A stretch of 64,000 bases of DNA from Stenotrophomonas maltophilia (GTDB lineage: Bacteria; Pseudomonadota; Gammaproteobacteria; Xanthomonadales; Xanthomonadaceae). Position numbers and translations under genes: made by a program. Shown here piece by piece: positions 45,501 through 55,183 of the stretch. The stretch is taken from assembly GCF_002799155.1 (NCBI RefSeq), contig NZ_NERD01000002.1, forward strand, positions 3,823,501 to 3,887,500. Reading direction: 5' to 3'. Positions within the stretch are counted from its first letter, which is position 1. Every line of letters begins with the position of its first letter. Below the pieces are notes generated by a model. It was not told the DNA's origin. It saw only the letters and a program-made list of their open reading frames with translations, and searched no databases.

Positions 45501-46419
45501 CAGCAGTGAAGTCCAATGCCAGTGGCGCGATCGCCGAGCTGGCCAGTGCCGGCGACAGCAGCGCCAGATCCAGCTCGTCGCTGCGCACGCTGGCGCTCCA
45601 GCTCGGGTCGGTGCGGCCATCGAACACCAGCATGGCGTGCAGCGGCTTCGGCGCACGTCCAGCCAGCGCGACTTCCATGTGCGACAGGTCACCACGGGCG
45701 ACCAGGCCAAGCGTCGCGGCGGTGCGACCACGCGGGGCCGGCAGCACTGCGGTGACGGTCACGTCGGTGTCGTAGTCCTTGGCCGGGATGTAGCGGCCTT
45801 GGGCGGTGAAATTGCCCATGTCGCTGTCCACGACCAGTTTGCGCGCCTGGAACTCGCCGTTGGCGATCTCGATGCCGCCACGCACGCGGCTGATGTCGAT
45901 CACCGGCTCGTTGGCCTGGCTGATGCGGAAACCATCGATGGCGATGGCATCGGCCTGGATCGCCAGCGGCATTTCAATCTGCGGCAGCGAATCGGGCCAG
46001 GACGGCAGCTTGAACGGCTCGTCACTCTTGGCCAGGTTCAACGTCGCATTGGTCAGCTCCAGCTTGTCCAGCAGCAGCTTGCGGCCAAGCAGTGGACGCA
46101 GGTCCGGCTCCAGGTGTGCACGCTCGGCATGGAAATGGATGTCGTCGTAGCGGAAGTCGACGTTGTACAGGGTCAGCGGGCCAGCCACCGGGCCGTCCAC
46201 CTTGTCCCAGGTGAAGCTGGCGCCCACCGGCAGCCGCGCCACCACCTGCGCCAGCAGCACATCGCGGCCGGCCACGGTCTGCAGCAGCCAGTACACCGCC
46301 AGCAGGGCCAGCAGCACCAGCCCGATCACGCCGGCGCCGGACCACGCCCAGAAGCGGCGGCGGCGGTAGAAGCGCACGCGCGGCGGCGGCGTGCTGGGGG
46401 TCGGTGCAGGCGTGCTCAC
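42562..46419 (-). CDS. tamB: Translocation and assembly module subunit TamB
   Basis: A 1285-residue inner-membrane-anchored periplasmic protein (DUF490/AsmA-like, beta-taco fold) that moves phospholipids and helps build outer-membrane proteins with TamA. A single membrane helix (residues about 23-48, WAWSGAGVIGLVLLALLAVYWLL) precedes a long repetitive beta-rich region. The conserved C-terminal DUF490 domain has the blocks RGNLTWNYNAVSDPRINIRAER and SQSEALAYLVLGR (quoted in part). The start is GTG overlapping the tamA stop (GTGA), so expression is coupled. Length is near E. coli TamB (1259). Confidence 0.95.
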   Translation of the reverse strand: MSTPAPTPSTPPPRVRFYRRRRFWAWSGAGVIGLVLLALLAVYWLLQTVAGRDVLLAQVVARLPVGASFTWDKVDGPVAGPLTLYNVDFRYDDIHFHAERAHLEPDLRPLLGRKLLLDKLELTNATLNLAKSDEPFKLPSWPDSLPQIEMPLAIQADAIAIDGFRISQANEPVIDISRVRGGIEIANGEFQARKLVVDSDMGNFTAQGRYIPAKDYDTDVTVTAVLPAPRGRTAATLGLVARGDLSHMEVALAGRAPKPLHAMLVFDGRTDPSWSASVRSDELDLALLSPALASSAIAPLALDFTAAGKGGNANLRGKVKQGDQELELAPSVVSLQDQVLKVSPLLVKGLGGEARLEGTADFSQEDQQKLNFSVVARDLTYVPVPDPNTAGSAPVPVTLKEARFGLAGTLKAWAAIGRAEVERDAQKALLRFDVRGNDQAASIHQLQAQTPGGQLQVEGQVAWAPQLDWDAKATLKDFDPGYFVPGWNGRLSGNLASKGRQLPPPANAAPGTAGTLEATVDLPSLKGMLRQRNLDAQGKFALQGAQGQGDLKLSLGSSRVTASGKVGDRLDIDARFEPLQLSDLLPGADGGLRGQVQVKGPRDAPDITADLVGNNLNWDGYGAESVSIKGHLPWRGDSGTLAVQGQQVNAGMLLERLNVDAQGSVSNLRLAAQTRNEMGAIELQGSVRQQGAQWRGELASLRIAPVKGDAWSLRAPAAFAINGSTYTLSEACLVAASSGALCAQANWPREGLVVRSDALPLALVQPWLPPQSGRRIYLRGDVSLDAQIRPRGNAWEGHVEVRSKEGGVRLGENRNAVGDTTRGELVRYDQFSLKLDMTPASIKGYLGMGFQGNGFVDARMQTGWEASAPLNGELYLNMSRLYWLELFSPDIVRPTGLIEGHVSLRGTRGQPSLGGDAQLSNFKGEFPALGLTFDQGKGSFVAQPDGSAKITAQANSGQGTLYVDGGLSWFGDAQPLQLKIHGENVLLSNTSELRIVANPNLDFTLAKAAMELRGTVHVPEADIDLERLDRGTSVSEDVVVLDPADPEASRTSPLDMDLVVSLGDKVKMTGFGLKGALTGKMQVWAKPGREMTANGGLEVSGRYKAYGQDLTITRGNLTWNYNAVSDPRINIRAERRIGDVTAGIDVTGRAQQPRADVWSDPAMSQSEALAYLVLGRSLTGASSDQTQQVNAASAALSAGSGLLASQLGAKLGLDDAGVSQSRALGGSVIGVGKYISPKLYVGYGVSLVGAGSVITLKYLLRRGFDVEVESSTVENRGSINWRREK

Positions 46420-48200
46420 AGGTCCGCTCCGATGTTCAGGTACAGCTGGAACTGCGAATCCGGGTTGTTCAGGCCATGCGCCACGTCGATGCGCACCGGG
46501 CCCACCGGCGATTTCCAGCGCACGCCGAAGCCAACGCCGGTATGCAGGTCGATGGTGTCGTCAAAGGCACTGCCAGTGTCAACGAACACCGCCGCGCCCC
46601 AAGGGCCCCCATTGAAATAGTGCTCGTACTCGGCCGAGCCGATCACCAGGTTCTTGGCGCCCAGCGCGTACTTGTCCGGCGCCGGCGTGCGCGGGCCGAC
46701 CTCACGATAAGCGTAGCCACGGATGCTGCGGTCGCCGCCGGCGAAGTAACGCAGGCTCGGCGGCATCGCCACCAGGTCGCTGGTCCAGGTGGTGCCACCT
46801 TCGCCGCGCAGGATCAGGCGATTGCTTTCGCCCACCGGGATGTACCAGCGCAACACGGCGTTGGCCTGCACGAAGCTGGTATCCGAGCCGGCACCTTCGA
46901 CACCGGCACGCATCGTCGCGGTGCCGCTGATGCCCTTGCGGGGGAACATCTCGTCGTCGACGTTGACGTAGTCGGCAACCATCTGCGGGTACACCAGCGT
47001 CGAGGTGTTGTAGACGGCGTCGGTGAATTCGGTGCCGGAGGCATAGCGCCAGCGCTCGCGCAGTGCGTTGACCGAGGCGATCGCAGTCCAGTGCTCGTTG
47101 ATCTCGCCGCTGCGGCTGGCAATCAGCTTGAAGTTGCGCAGGTCGATGTAGTCGGTCTGCTCGTCATACGCACTGGCAGCGAAGGTGTACCAGCCATCGA
47201 GCCAGTTGAACGCCGGGATGCGGTAGCTGGTCACCAGGCTCTTGCGCTTCTGCGCATAGTCCAGCTGCGTGTTCATCTTATGGCCGCGGTTGTTCAGGAA
47301 CCGCCGCTCGATGCCACCGCGCACACCCGGGCCGCTCTCGCTGCCGTAGCTCAGGCCGGCGGTGTAGATGGTGCGCTTGGCCCGGGTCAGCTTCACGTCC
47401 ACCGGCACGTCGCCGTTTTCGTTGGCCTGGTCCGGCCGCGGCTGGATGTCGATCACGCTGAAGTAATCCAGCTTGGTCAGCGACTGCCGCAGGCGGTCCA
47501 GCTTGCCCTCGTGGTAGTAGCTGCCCTGGTCCCAGTACACCAGCGGATCGAACAGCTTGTCGACGAAGTAGTCCTGTTCGAAACGCACCGGGCCCATGTT
47601 GTAGCGGCGGCCGCTGTCCCAGGTCAGGTCGATGTCGGCGGCATTGTCGGCGCGGGTGATCTGCACCTGGCGCTGGGTGTAGTCGGCATCGAAATAACCA
47701 CGCTCGGCCAGGCGCCGGGTGATGGTGATCTTGCTGGCTTCGTACTGGGTGTGCTCGAAGCGCTGGCCCTTGCGCGGCTTGAACGCGGCCAGGTCGTCCT
47801 GCAGGTACTGGTCGTACATCGCCGGGCCGGTGATGTCGATGTGCTCGCGGCGCACGGTCACCGGGGTGCCCTTGTCGACATGGATGAGCACCCGCACGTG
47901 TTCGTCCTCGCGCGGCGCCTCGACCTTGATCACCGGGTTGTAGTACCCGAACGGCTCCAGTGCCTGGCGGGTCTGCCGCTCGGCCTGTGACAGCAGGTAT
48001 TCCAGGCGCGATTCGCCCTGTACCTTGCCGATCGTGTCGTACAGCGACAGCGATTCCTGGATGTTCTCGATGATCGCGGCGTCGTCGCCCTTGTCCAATC
48101 CCTTGATGTCCACCTTGTCGATGGTGCCGCGCGCGTGGGCCACGGAAGTGGCGGCCAGCGACAGGACCATCAGCGGCAGGGCGTATTTCTTTGGCTGCAT
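46416..48200 (-). CDS. tamA: Translocation and assembly module subunit TamA
   Basis: A 594-residue outer-membrane Omp85 protein. The signal peptide (residues 1-22, ending VAHA) is followed by three POTRA domains (about 25-275) and a 16-stranded barrel with the VRG-YF box GDRSIRGYAYREVGP near 480. It works with TamB in outer-membrane protein and lipid assembly. The ATG at 48200 was chosen for the signal peptide; in-frame ATGs exist 12 and 45 nt upstream. A SMAG repeat lies in the 225-nt gap to glyS. Confidence 0.94.
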   Translation of the reverse strand: MQPKKYALPLMVLSLAATSVAHARGTIDKVDIKGLDKGDDAAIIENIQESLSLYDTIGKVQGESRLEYLLSQAERQTRQALEPFGYYNPVIKVEAPREDEHVRVLIHVDKGTPVTVRREHIDITGPAMYDQYLQDDLAAFKPRKGQRFEHTQYEASKITITRRLAERGYFDADYTQRQVQITRADNAADIDLTWDSGRRYNMGPVRFEQDYFVDKLFDPLVYWDQGSYYHEGKLDRLRQSLTKLDYFSVIDIQPRPDQANENGDVPVDVKLTRAKRTIYTAGLSYGSESGPGVRGGIERRFLNNRGHKMNTQLDYAQKRKSLVTSYRIPAFNWLDGWYTFAASAYDEQTDYIDLRNFKLIASRSGEINEHWTAIASVNALRERWRYASGTEFTDAVYNTSTLVYPQMVADYVNVDDEMFPRKGISGTATMRAGVEGAGSDTSFVQANAVLRWYIPVGESNRLILRGEGGTTWTSDLVAMPPSLRYFAGGDRSIRGYAYREVGPRTPAPDKYALGAKNLVIGSAEYEHYFNGGPWGAAVFVDTGSAFDDTIDLHTGVGFGVRWKSPVGPVRIDVAHGLNNPDSQFQLYLNIGADL

Positions 48201-48390
48201 GCGGCACAGCATACCGACCGGAGGTGACGATGCGAAATGCATCACGTCATTCGGGATCGGTTGTTAAGTGGCGGTCAAAATACGCGCCTTTGTGGCGATC
48301 GTCGTGATCGCAGGCGAGGATGCCGGCATCGTGCGCGATGCCGGCAATGACCCCGATGGACATCCGCCGTCGATGCGGTGCGCGGTGGTA

Positions 48391-48414
48391 ATGCCGGCCA
48401 GCGGCCGGCACTAC
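48391..48414 (-). repeat. SMAG palindrome
   Basis: ATGCCGGCCAGCGGCCGGCACTAC (CTAC is GTAG on the minus strand). It is 12 nt from the glyS stop, in the gap between glyS and tamA. Confidence 0.85.
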
Positions 48415-48425
48415 CGATACGGGCG

Positions 48426-50501
48426 TCAGCTCGACAGATGCTCGATCGCCGCGACCTTGCCCAGGCGCTCACCCAGCATCGTCAGCAGCGCCAGGCGGTT
48501 GCCACGCAGCGCCGGATCCTCCGCATTGACCATCACGCCATCGAAGAAGGCGTCGACCTGCGGGCGCAGGCGGGCCAGGCGGGCCAGCACGGCCACGTAA
48601 TCCTTGTGCTGCAGGCTGGCGCCGGTGTCGTCGATGGCTGCGGTGACCGCTTCGGCCAGCGCGCGTTCGGCATCTTCCTGCAGCAGCGCCGGGTCGATCT
48701 GGGCCGGAATGTCGCCCTCGGCCTTGCGCAGGATATTGCGGATGCGCTTGTTGGCCGCAGCCAGCGCCTCCGCTTCCGGCAGTGCCGCGAAGGTGCCGAT
48801 CGCATCCAGGCGGCGGTCGAAGTCGTACAGCGAGGCCGGCTTCAGCTCGGCCACCGCATTGAAGTGCGTGGCCGGCACGCCCTTGTCGGCGTAGTAGCCC
48901 TTCAGGCGGTCGAGGATGAAGTCGTACAGCTCGCCGACATCGGCCTGCACGTTGCGCGCGGCCAGGCCGGCGTTGGCGCTGGCCAGCAGCGCGCGCAGGT
49001 CCAGTTCGAAGCCGCTTTCAATGATCGTGCGGGCCAGGCCCAGCGCGTTGCGGCGCAGGCCGAACGGGTCCTTGTTGCCGGTCGGCTTCAGGCCAGCGGC
49101 GAAGCCACCGGCCAGCGTGTCGACGCGCTCGGCGATCGCCAGCACCTTGCCCAGCGGCGACAGCGCGATGTCATCGCCACCGAAGCGCGGCTGGTAGGCC
49201 TCGTCGATGGCCAGCGCGACCTCGGCCGATTCGCCACCAGCCACGGCGTAGTGGCGACCGGCGATGCCCTGCAGCTCCGGGAACTCGTTGACCATGCGCG
49301 ACTGCAGATCGTTCTTGGCCAGCTCGGCGGCACGCCTGGCCTGCGCGGCATCGGCGCCGGCCTGGGGTGCGATCACTTCAGCCAGGGCGGCCACGCGCGC
49401 GACCTTGTCGGCCACGCTGCCCAGCTTGGCCTGGTAGGTCACCGTCTTCAGGCCCTCGCCCATCGACACCAGGCCCTGCTTCAGGTCCTCGTCGAAGAAG
49501 AACTTGGCGTCGGCGAAGCGCGGGCGGATCACGCGCTCGTAGCCCTTGGCCACTTCGGCCACGTCCTTCGATTCGATGTTGGCGATGCCGATGAACTTCT
49601 CGGTCAGGGTGCCCGCAGCATCCAGCACCGGGAAGAACTTCTGGTTGATCTCCATCGTCTCGATCAGCGCTTCCTGCGGCACCGCCAGGAACGCACGCTC
49701 GAAGCTGCACAGCACTGCCGACGGCCACTCGACCAGGTTCACCACCTGCTCCAGGTTGTCGTCGGTGATGCGGGCGCTGCCACCGGCCTCGGCCGCGGCG
49801 GCCTCGACCTCGGCCACGATGCGCGCACGGCGCTCGCTCGGGTCGACCAGCACGAACGCGGCACGCAGGGCTTCCACGTAGTCCTGCGGCTGCGCCAGCG
49901 ACACCGTCTGGTCGTGGTGGAAGCGATGGCCACGGCTGAGGCGGTCGGCCTGCAAACCGAACAGCTCGGCTTCGACCACGTTGGCACCGTGCAGCAGCAC
50001 CAGCCAATGTGCTGGGCGAGCAAAGCCCCAGGCGTGGTCGCCCCAGCGCATCGGCTTGGGAATCGGCATCGCCGCGATCGCCTCGCGCAGGATCTCCGGC
50101 AGCAGGCTGGCGGTGCTCGCGCCCGGGGTCACCGCGCGGTGCACGAAGCGCTCACCCTTGTTGTCGGTGGTCCTCTCCAGCGCGGTCCAGTCGATCCCGG
50201 CCTTGGCGGCGAAGCCCTGCAGGGCCTTGGTCGGCTGGCCTGCGGCGTCCAGCGCGATGTTCAGGTACGGGCCCAGCACTTCGCTGTGCTGTTCCGGCTG
50301 CTCCAGGCCGACGCCCGGCAGCAGCACGGCCAGGCGGCGCGGGGTCGACAGCGGGCGCGCGTCGCCCAGTTCCAGCGCGACGCCGCGCTTGCGCAGGCCT
50401 TCGACAACACCGTCGAAGAACGCCTGGGCCAGGCCCGGCAGCGCCTTGACCGGCAGCTCCTCGGTGCCCAGTTCGATCAGCAGGGGGGACAGTTGGCTCA
50501 T
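48426..50501 (-). CDS. glyS: Glycyl-tRNA synthetase beta subunit
   Basis: A 691-residue subunit of the alpha2beta2 class II synthetase that charges tRNA-Gly; the beta chain binds tRNA. It begins [20 protein letters not shown], the family start. Other blocks are [17 protein letters not shown] (near residue 175), [15 protein letters not shown] (near 360), [15 protein letters not shown] (near 480) and a C-terminal anticodon-binding region. Length matches E. coli GlyS (689). It is 87 nt downstream of glyQ and probably in its operon. Confidence 0.97.
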   Translation of the reverse strand: MSQLSPLLIELGTEELPVKALPGLAQAFFDGVVEGLRKRGVALELGDARPLSTPRRLAVLLPGVGLEQPEQHSEVLGPYLNIALDAAGQPTKALQGFAAKAGIDWTALERTTDNKGERFVHRAVTPGASTASLLPEILREAIAAMPIPKPMRWGDHAWGFARPAHWLVLLHGANVVEAELFGLQADRLSRGHRFHHDQTVSLAQPQDYVEALRAAFVLVDPSERRARIVAEVEAAAAEAGGSARITDDNLEQVVNLVEWPSAVLCSFERAFLAVPQEALIETMEINQKFFPVLDAAGTLTEKFIGIANIESKDVAEVAKGYERVIRPRFADAKFFFDEDLKQGLVSMGEGLKTVTYQAKLGSVADKVARVAALAEVIAPQAGADAAQARRAAELAKNDLQSRMVNEFPELQGIAGRHYAVAGGESAEVALAIDEAYQPRFGGDDIALSPLGKVLAIAERVDTLAGGFAAGLKPTGNKDPFGLRRNALGLARTIIESGFELDLRALLASANAGLAARNVQADVGELYDFILDRLKGYYADKGVPATHFNAVAELKPASLYDFDRRLDAIGTFAALPEAEALAAANKRIRNILRKAEGDIPAQIDPALLQEDAERALAEAVTAAIDDTGASLQHKDYVAVLARLARLRPQVDAFFDGVMVNAEDPALRGNRLALLTMLGERLGKVAAIEHLSS

Positions 50502-50588
50502 CGGTTCGATCCTGTGGTGGGGGCGCAGCGCGCAACGCGTCCGGCGCCCCGGGTAGTGGGTGAAAAGCGGGTCGGTGCGGGAGAGCCG

Positions 50589-51500
50589 TCAGGCCTTCTT
50601 CGCACCCGGGAAGCCCAGCTTCTCGCGCTGCTCGTAGTACGCACTGGCCACCGCCTGGGCCAGCGCGCGCACGCGCAGGATGTAGCGCTGGCGCTCGGTC
50701 ACGCTGATCGCGCGGCGCGCATCGAGCAGGTTGAAGGTGTGGCTGGCCTTCATCACCTGCTCGTAGGCCGGCAGCGGCAGGTTCACTTCCACCAGCTTCT
50801 GCGCTTCACGTTCGCAGGCGTCGAAGCGGTGGAACATCTCTTCCACGTCGGCGTATTCGAAGTTGTAGGTGCTCTGCTCCACCTCGTTCTGGTGGTAGAC
50901 GTCGCCGTAGGTCACCGGCTGGCCGTCCGGGCCGTAGGTCCACACCAGGTCGTAGACGTTGTCGCAGTTCTGCAGGTACATGCACAGGCGCTCGAGACCA
51001 TAGGTGATCTCGCCCAGCACCGGGCGGCACTCCAGGCCACCGGCCTGCTGGAAGTAGGTGAACTGGGTCACTTCCATGCCATTGAGCCAGACTTCCCAGC
51101 CCAGGCCCCAGGCGCCCAGGGTCGGCGATTCCCAGTTGTCCTCGACGAAGCGCAGGTCGTGCACCAGCGGATCGATGCCCAGCGCCTTCAGCGAATCCAG
51201 GTACAGCTGCTGGATGTTGTCCGGTGCCGGCTTCATCGCCACCTGGTACTGGTAGTAGCGCTGCAGGCGGTTCGGGTTCTCGCCGTAACGGCCGTCGGTC
51301 GGGCGGCGCGACGGCTGCACGTAGGCCGCGTTCCAGCTTTCCGGACCGATCGCACGCAGGAAGGTGGCCGGGTGGAAGGTACCGGCGCCCACCTCCAGGT
51401 CGAGCGGCTGGATGAGCACGCAGCCCTGCTGGGCCCAGAACTGGTTCAGGGTCTGGATCAGGCCCTGGAAGGTGATCGGAACGGTCGGGGTCGCGGACAT
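50589..51500 (-). CDS. glyQ: Glycyl-tRNA synthetase alpha subunit
   Basis: A 303-residue catalytic subunit of tetrameric glycyl-tRNA synthetase. It begins with [19 protein letters not shown] after a short N-terminus, and shows [19 protein letters not shown] and [21 protein letters not shown], all signature blocks. Its length matches E. coli GlyQ (303). A TATACT -10 box on the minus strand lies 34 nt upstream. It diverges from the GspE-like ATPase gene. Confidence 0.97.
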   Translation of the reverse strand: MSATPTVPITFQGLIQTLNQFWAQQGCVLIQPLDLEVGAGTFHPATFLRAIGPESWNAAYVQPSRRPTDGRYGENPNRLQRYYQYQVAMKPAPDNIQQLYLDSLKALGIDPLVHDLRFVEDNWESPTLGAWGLGWEVWLNGMEVTQFTYFQQAGGLECRPVLGEITYGLERLCMYLQNCDNVYDLVWTYGPDGQPVTYGDVYHQNEVEQSTYNFEYADVEEMFHRFDACEREAQKLVEVNLPLPAYEQVMKASHTFNLLDARRAISVTERQRYILRVRALAQAVASAYYEQREKLGFPGAKKA

Positions 51501-51533
51501 GCGTACGAGTCTTGGCCGGCAAGGGGGTGCGCT

Positions 51534-51539
51534 AGTATA
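51534..51539 (-). promoter_or_regulatory. glyQS promoter -10 box
   Basis: TATACT on the minus strand, 34 nt before the glyQ ATG. The -35 region is weak (GGAATG at 17 bp). Confidence 0.5.
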
Positions 51540-51583
51540 ACGGCCGACCTGCGGGGCATTCCGTACCCGGGAGGAGCAGGCAG

Positions 51584-53419
51584 ATGGAACATCGGCTGCC
51601 GGTGGGCACGCCCGGCGAGCCAGGCGGCGTCCCGCTGCCGTGGGGCCGCCTGCATTTCGAACAGGTCGGTGCGGCGCTGCTGGCCGACGGCCTGGTCGCC
51701 GAGCACGAGGGCGAGCGCATGCGGTTTTCCGCGCAGGGCGCGCGCAATGCCAGTGAAGTGCATCCGCTGGTGCTGCTGTCCAACCTCAAGCTGGCCGCCC
51801 GTGACGGTGGCGAGCTGACCCTGGAGCGCCTGACCGAATGGCTGGCCCGGCGGACCGGCAGCCGCTACCTGCGCATCGATCCGACCCGGGTCGACGTCGC
51901 GGCCGTCACCGCGCTGGTCTCCCACGCCTATGCCCGCCGCCACCGCTTCCTGCCGCTGGCGGTGGATGCAGAGCGCGTGCTGGTGGCCACCAGCGAGCCG
52001 CTGGTACAGGAATGGCGCCGCGACCTGCAGCACCTGACCCGCCGCCGCATCGAGCTGGCGGTGGTCAATCCGCTGGACCTGCACCGCTACACCATGGAGT
52101 TCTACGGGGTGACCCGCTCGGTGCGTGGCGCCCGCGGCGACGTCCGCGGCGAGGCCAACACCACCCTGCCCAGCTTCGAGCAGCTGGTCGAGCTGGGCCG
52201 CACGGGCGACGTCAACGCCGACGACCAGCACATCGTGCACATCGTCGACTGGCTGCTGCAGTACGCCTACGAACAGCGCGCCTCGGACATCCACCTGGAG
52301 CCGCGCCGCGAAATGGGGCGCATGCGCTTCCGCATCGACGGCGTGCTGCACAAGGTGTTCGAGGTGCCACCAGCGGTGATGACCGCCGTGGTCAGCCGCA
52401 TCAAGGTGCTCGGCCGCATGGACCTGGCCGAACGCCGGCGCCCGCAGGACGGCCGCATCAAAACCCGCTCGCCAGGTGGCCGCGAAGTCGAGATGCGCCT
52501 GTCGACCATGCCCACCGCGTTCGGCGAGAAGTGCGTGATGCGCATCTTCGACCCCGATGCCGCCTTCAAGAGCATCGACCAGCTCGGTTTCAGCCCGCAG
52601 GAGGCCGCCGGCTGGAATGCGCTGGTCGAGCGTCCGCACGGCATCGTGCTGGTCACCGGCCCGACCGGCTCGGGCAAGACCACCACCCTGTATTCGACGC
52701 TGAAGCGGCTGGCCACGCCGGACGTGAACGTGTGCACGGTGGAGGACCCGATCGAGATGATCGCGCCCGAGTTCAACCAGATGCAGGTCCAGGCCAACAT
52801 CGACCTGGACTTCGCCAGCGGCGTGCGCACCCTGCTGCGGCAGGACCCGGACATCATCATGATCGGCGAGATCCGCGACCTGGAAACCGCGCAGATGGCG
52901 GTGCAGGCGTCGCTGACCGGCCACCTGGTGCTGTCCACCCTGCACACCAACGACGCGCCGTCGGCGGTCACCCGCCTGCTCGACCTGGGCGTGCCGCATT
53001 ACCTGCTGGCCAGCACCCTCAACGGCATCCTTGCCCAGCGCCTGGTGCGCACGCTGTGCCCGCACTGCAAGCAGCCGCACAGCCTCGGCGCCGCCGATTG
53101 GGCGGTGCTGGCTGATAGCCAGGCGGCATATCCAGATGCCGCCACGCCCTGTCGGCCGGTCGGTTGCCTGGAGTGCCGGCGCACCGGTTTCCTCGGCCGC
53201 ATCGGCCTGTATGAGTTGCTGCCATTGGGCTCGCGGCTGCGCGGCCAGATCCGCGCCGACATGGATCTGGCCGGTTTCACCCGTGCCGCGCGGGCTGAAG
53301 GGCTGCGAACCCTGCGCCAGGCCGGGCTTGAAAAGGTGGCGCAGGGGCTGACTACAATCGAGGAAGTCCTGTCAGTGCTGCCGCCCCCGGATGAATCCAG
53401 CCCCGTTCCTGATCCTTGA
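51584..53419 (+). CDS. Orphan GspE/PilB-family secretion ATPase
   Basis: A 611-residue cytoplasmic ATPase of the type II secretion/type IV pilus family. The N-domain (about 55-175) is followed by the ATPase core: Walker [11 protein letters not shown] (359-368), Asp box VEDPIE (386-391), Walker [10 protein letters not shown] (424-432), His box LSTLHTND, and the zinc-binding tetracysteine C492-x2-C495...C528-x2-C531. It is complete in catalytic residues. No other type II secretion or pilus gene lies nearby; the next gene overlaps it by 29 nt and encodes an amidotransferase. It may supply energy to a system encoded elsewhere, or it may have a separate role. PilB and GspE are both possible; the cysteines occur in both. 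Confidence 0.9.
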   Translation: MEHRLPVGTPGEPGGVPLPWGRLHFEQVGAALLADGLVAEHEGERMRFSAQGARNASEVHPLVLLSNLKLAARDGGELTLERLTEWLARRTGSRYLRIDPTRVDVAAVTALVSHAYARRHRFLPLAVDAERVLVATSEPLVQEWRRDLQHLTRRRIELAVVNPLDLHRYTMEFYGVTRSVRGARGDVRGEANTTLPSFEQLVELGRTGDVNADDQHIVHIVDWLLQYAYEQRASDIHLEPRREMGRMRFRIDGVLHKVFEVPPAVMTAVVSRIKVLGRMDLAERRRPQDGRIKTRSPGGREVEMRLSTMPTAFGEKCVMRIFDPDAAFKSIDQLGFSPQEAAGWNALVERPHGIVLVTGPTGSGKTTTLYSTLKRLATPDVNVCTVEDPIEMIAPEFNQMQVQANIDLDFASGVRTLLRQDPDIIMIGEIRDLETAQMAVQASLTGHLVLSTLHTNDAPSAVTRLLDLGVPHYLLASTLNGILAQRLVRTLCPHCKQPHSLGAADWAVLADSQAAYPDAATPCRPVGCLECRRTGFLGRIGLYELLPLGSRLRGQIRADMDLAGFTRAARAEGLRTLRQAGLEKVAQGLTTIEEVLSVLPPPDESSPVPDP

Positions 53420-54137
53420 AACCGGCCGACCGGTGCCGGCACTGCGCCGCTATGGGCGCTTCCCGCACTGGATCCGCGTCGCCGCCGGGCTGGAGGAGCA
53501 CGAGACCGTGGTGGTGGATGTCGAACACGGGGATGCCCTGCCCGATCCGCATGGCTTCGCCGGTGTGCTGGTGACCGGCTCGGCCGCCTTCGTCACCGAC
53601 CATGCCGAATGGAGCGAGCGCAGCGCGGCGTGGCTGCGCCAGACCGCCCACGCTGACCTGCCGGTATTCGGCATCTGCTACGGCCATCAGCTGCTGGCGC
53701 ACGCACTGGGCGGGGAGGTCGCCTACAACCCGGCCGGGCGCGAGTCCGGCACGATTGAACTGCAGCTGCAGCCGCAGGCCGCGCAGGACCCGCTGTTCCA
53801 GGGCCTGCCGCAGCACTTCGCCGCCCACGCCACCCACCTGCAGACCGTGCTGCGCGCCCCCGATGGTGCCGAAGTGCTGGCACGCTCCCCGCTGGATGGG
53901 TGCCACGCCTTCCGCTGGGGGCGCCAAGCCTGGGGCGTACAGTTCCATCCCGAATTCGCCACCCACCACATGCGCGGCTATGTGCGTGCCCGCGCCGACT
54001 GCATCGGCCGCCACGGCGGCTGTGCCCGCAGCATCGAGCGTGCAGTCAGCGCCGCACCGCTGGCCCGCCAGCTGCTGCGCCGCTTCGTTCGCCAGGCGCG
54101 GCTGCCTTCAGCCCAGCCGGCGGCAAAACAGGGATAA
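53391..54137 (+). CDS. Class I glutamine amidotransferase (GMP-synthase-like)
   Basis: A 248-residue stand-alone GATase1 domain. The catalytic triad is visible: Cys96 in GICYGHQ, and His186 and Glu188 in FHPEF. The ASKPAR-like front VLVTGSAAFVTD (near residue 60) and the length fit the family with yeast YLR126C and bacterial GuaA-like proteins; some hydrolyse gamma-glutamyl bonds. It overlaps the end of the upstream ATPase by 29 nt, so its expression may depend on that gene. No synthetase partner is near. The tail (205-248) is basic and of low complexity. Confidence 0.88.
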   Translation: MNPAPFLILETGRPVPALRRYGRFPHWIRVAAGLEEHETVVVDVEHGDALPDPHGFAGVLVTGSAAFVTDHAEWSERSAAWLRQTAHADLPVFGICYGHQLLAHALGGEVAYNPAGRESGTIELQLQPQAAQDPLFQGLPQHFAAHATHLQTVLRAPDGAEVLARSPLDGCHAFRWGRQAWGVQFHPEFATHHMRGYVRARADCIGRHGGCARSIERAVSAAPLARQLLRRFVRQARLPSAQPAAKQG

Positions 54138-54181
54138 TCAGCGGCACGGGCAGCCGCCCGGCCCCCTCCTGTCCTACCCGG

Positions 54182-55099
54182 ATGTCCATGAAAGAGATTC
54201 GCAAGCTGCCGGCCTCGGCGGGCGCCCAGTGGTTGCTGGATACGTTCTCGCTGTACCGGCGTGCGCCGCTGCAGCTGGCCCGGATCGGCCTGGCCTGGCT
54301 GCTGGTGAGCTGGGTGGTCACCCTGTTGTCGACGCTGATTCCCGGCGCCGCCGGCATGGCGGTGCAGCTGATGACCCTGGCCATCTCGCCGATCATGTTC
54401 GGCGGCATGCTGTACGCCGTGGGTGAGATCGACGAAGGCCGCCCGGGCCTGGCCTCGCACCTGCTGCAGCCGATCCGCGACCATCGCGTCAGCCACCTGC
54501 TGGTACCGCTGGCGATCCAGGTACTGGCAGTACTACTGCTGGGCGCGCTGCTGTTCATGATGATCGGCCGCGAGGGCTTCACCGCCTTCAGCGAGGTCAT
54601 GACCAAGATGGAAGCGATCAGCCGCAGTGGCCAGCAGATCAAGCCGGACGATGCCGCTGCGCTGGTGGCCAACCTGCCGGCCAAGCGCATTGCGCTGTGG
54701 ATGCTGCTGGTGTTCCTGAGCGCGGTTGCGCTGTCGCTGGCGATGTTCACCCAGCCGGCGCTGGTGGTGTTCGACAAGCAGAGCGGCATGCACGCCCTGC
54801 GCCTGAGCCTGCAGGGCTGCGTCGAGAACATCGGCGCGATGATCGTGTTCGCCGTACTCGGCCTGATCGCCGCGTTCTGCATCTACATCCTGTTCGTGAT
54901 CGTTATCCAGATCGCGATGCTGATCGGTGGCCCGCTGGCCGCCGCCTTCATCGCGCAGCTGGTACTGACCACGGTGCTGATGCCGCTGTATGTCGGTGCG
55001 GTGTACGCCGCGTGGAAGCAGATGTTCGTGCACCGCGGCAGCCGCGCCGCGCCGCCGATCCCGACCACGCCGACGTCGAGCGACGTCTTCCACGCCTGA
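54182..55099 (+). CDS. BPSS1780-family membrane protein
   Basis: A 305-residue inner-membrane protein with about six hydrophobic helices: 32-55, 60-85, 105-125, 165-187, 215-240, 245-270. The opening MKEIRKLPASAGAQWLLDTF, then LYRRAPLQLARIGLAWLL, matches the uncharacterised BPSS1780 family. The tail is Pro/Thr-rich. No function is known. It starts 45 nt after the amidotransferase stop, so it may be its operon partner, and it ends just before a 28-bp inverted repeat shared with convergent tatC. Confidence 0.82.
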   Translation: MSMKEIRKLPASAGAQWLLDTFSLYRRAPLQLARIGLAWLLVSWVVTLLSTLIPGAAGMAVQLMTLAISPIMFGGMLYAVGEIDEGRPGLASHLLQPIRDHRVSHLLVPLAIQVLAVLLLGALLFMMIGREGFTAFSEVMTKMEAISRSGQQIKPDDAAALVANLPAKRIALWMLLVFLSAVALSLAMFTQPALVVFDKQSGMHALRLSLQGCVENIGAMIVFAVLGLIAAFCIYILFVIVIQIAMLIGGPLAAAFIAQLVLTTVLMPLYVGAVYAAWKQMFVHRGSRAAPPIPTTPTSSDVFHA

Positions 55100-55103
55100 C
55101 GAA

Positions 55104-55179
55104 AAAAGGGGACGGAGGGGATTAAGTCGTTTATGCCCAGTGTGTGCAGCCAACGACTTAATCCCCTCCGTCCCCTTTT
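55104..55179. terminator. Perfect 28-bp inverted repeat between convergent genes
   Basis: Arms 55104-55131 and 55152-55179 are exact complements (AAAAGGGGACGGAGGGGATT... on the left), with a 20-nt loop. It starts 5 nt after the membrane-protein gene and ends 5 nt before the tatC stop. A-run on one side and T-run on the other make it a likely bidirectional terminator; the size suggests a mobile repeat. Confidence 0.85.
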
Positions 55180-55183
55180 CTTT

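Noticed and set aside
48378..51818. A very long plus-strand frame (about 1146 codons) opposite glyS-glyQ
   Set aside because: Antisense of glyS and glyQ, both identified with high confidence; it runs through intergenic repeats and into the ATPase gene in the wrong frame.
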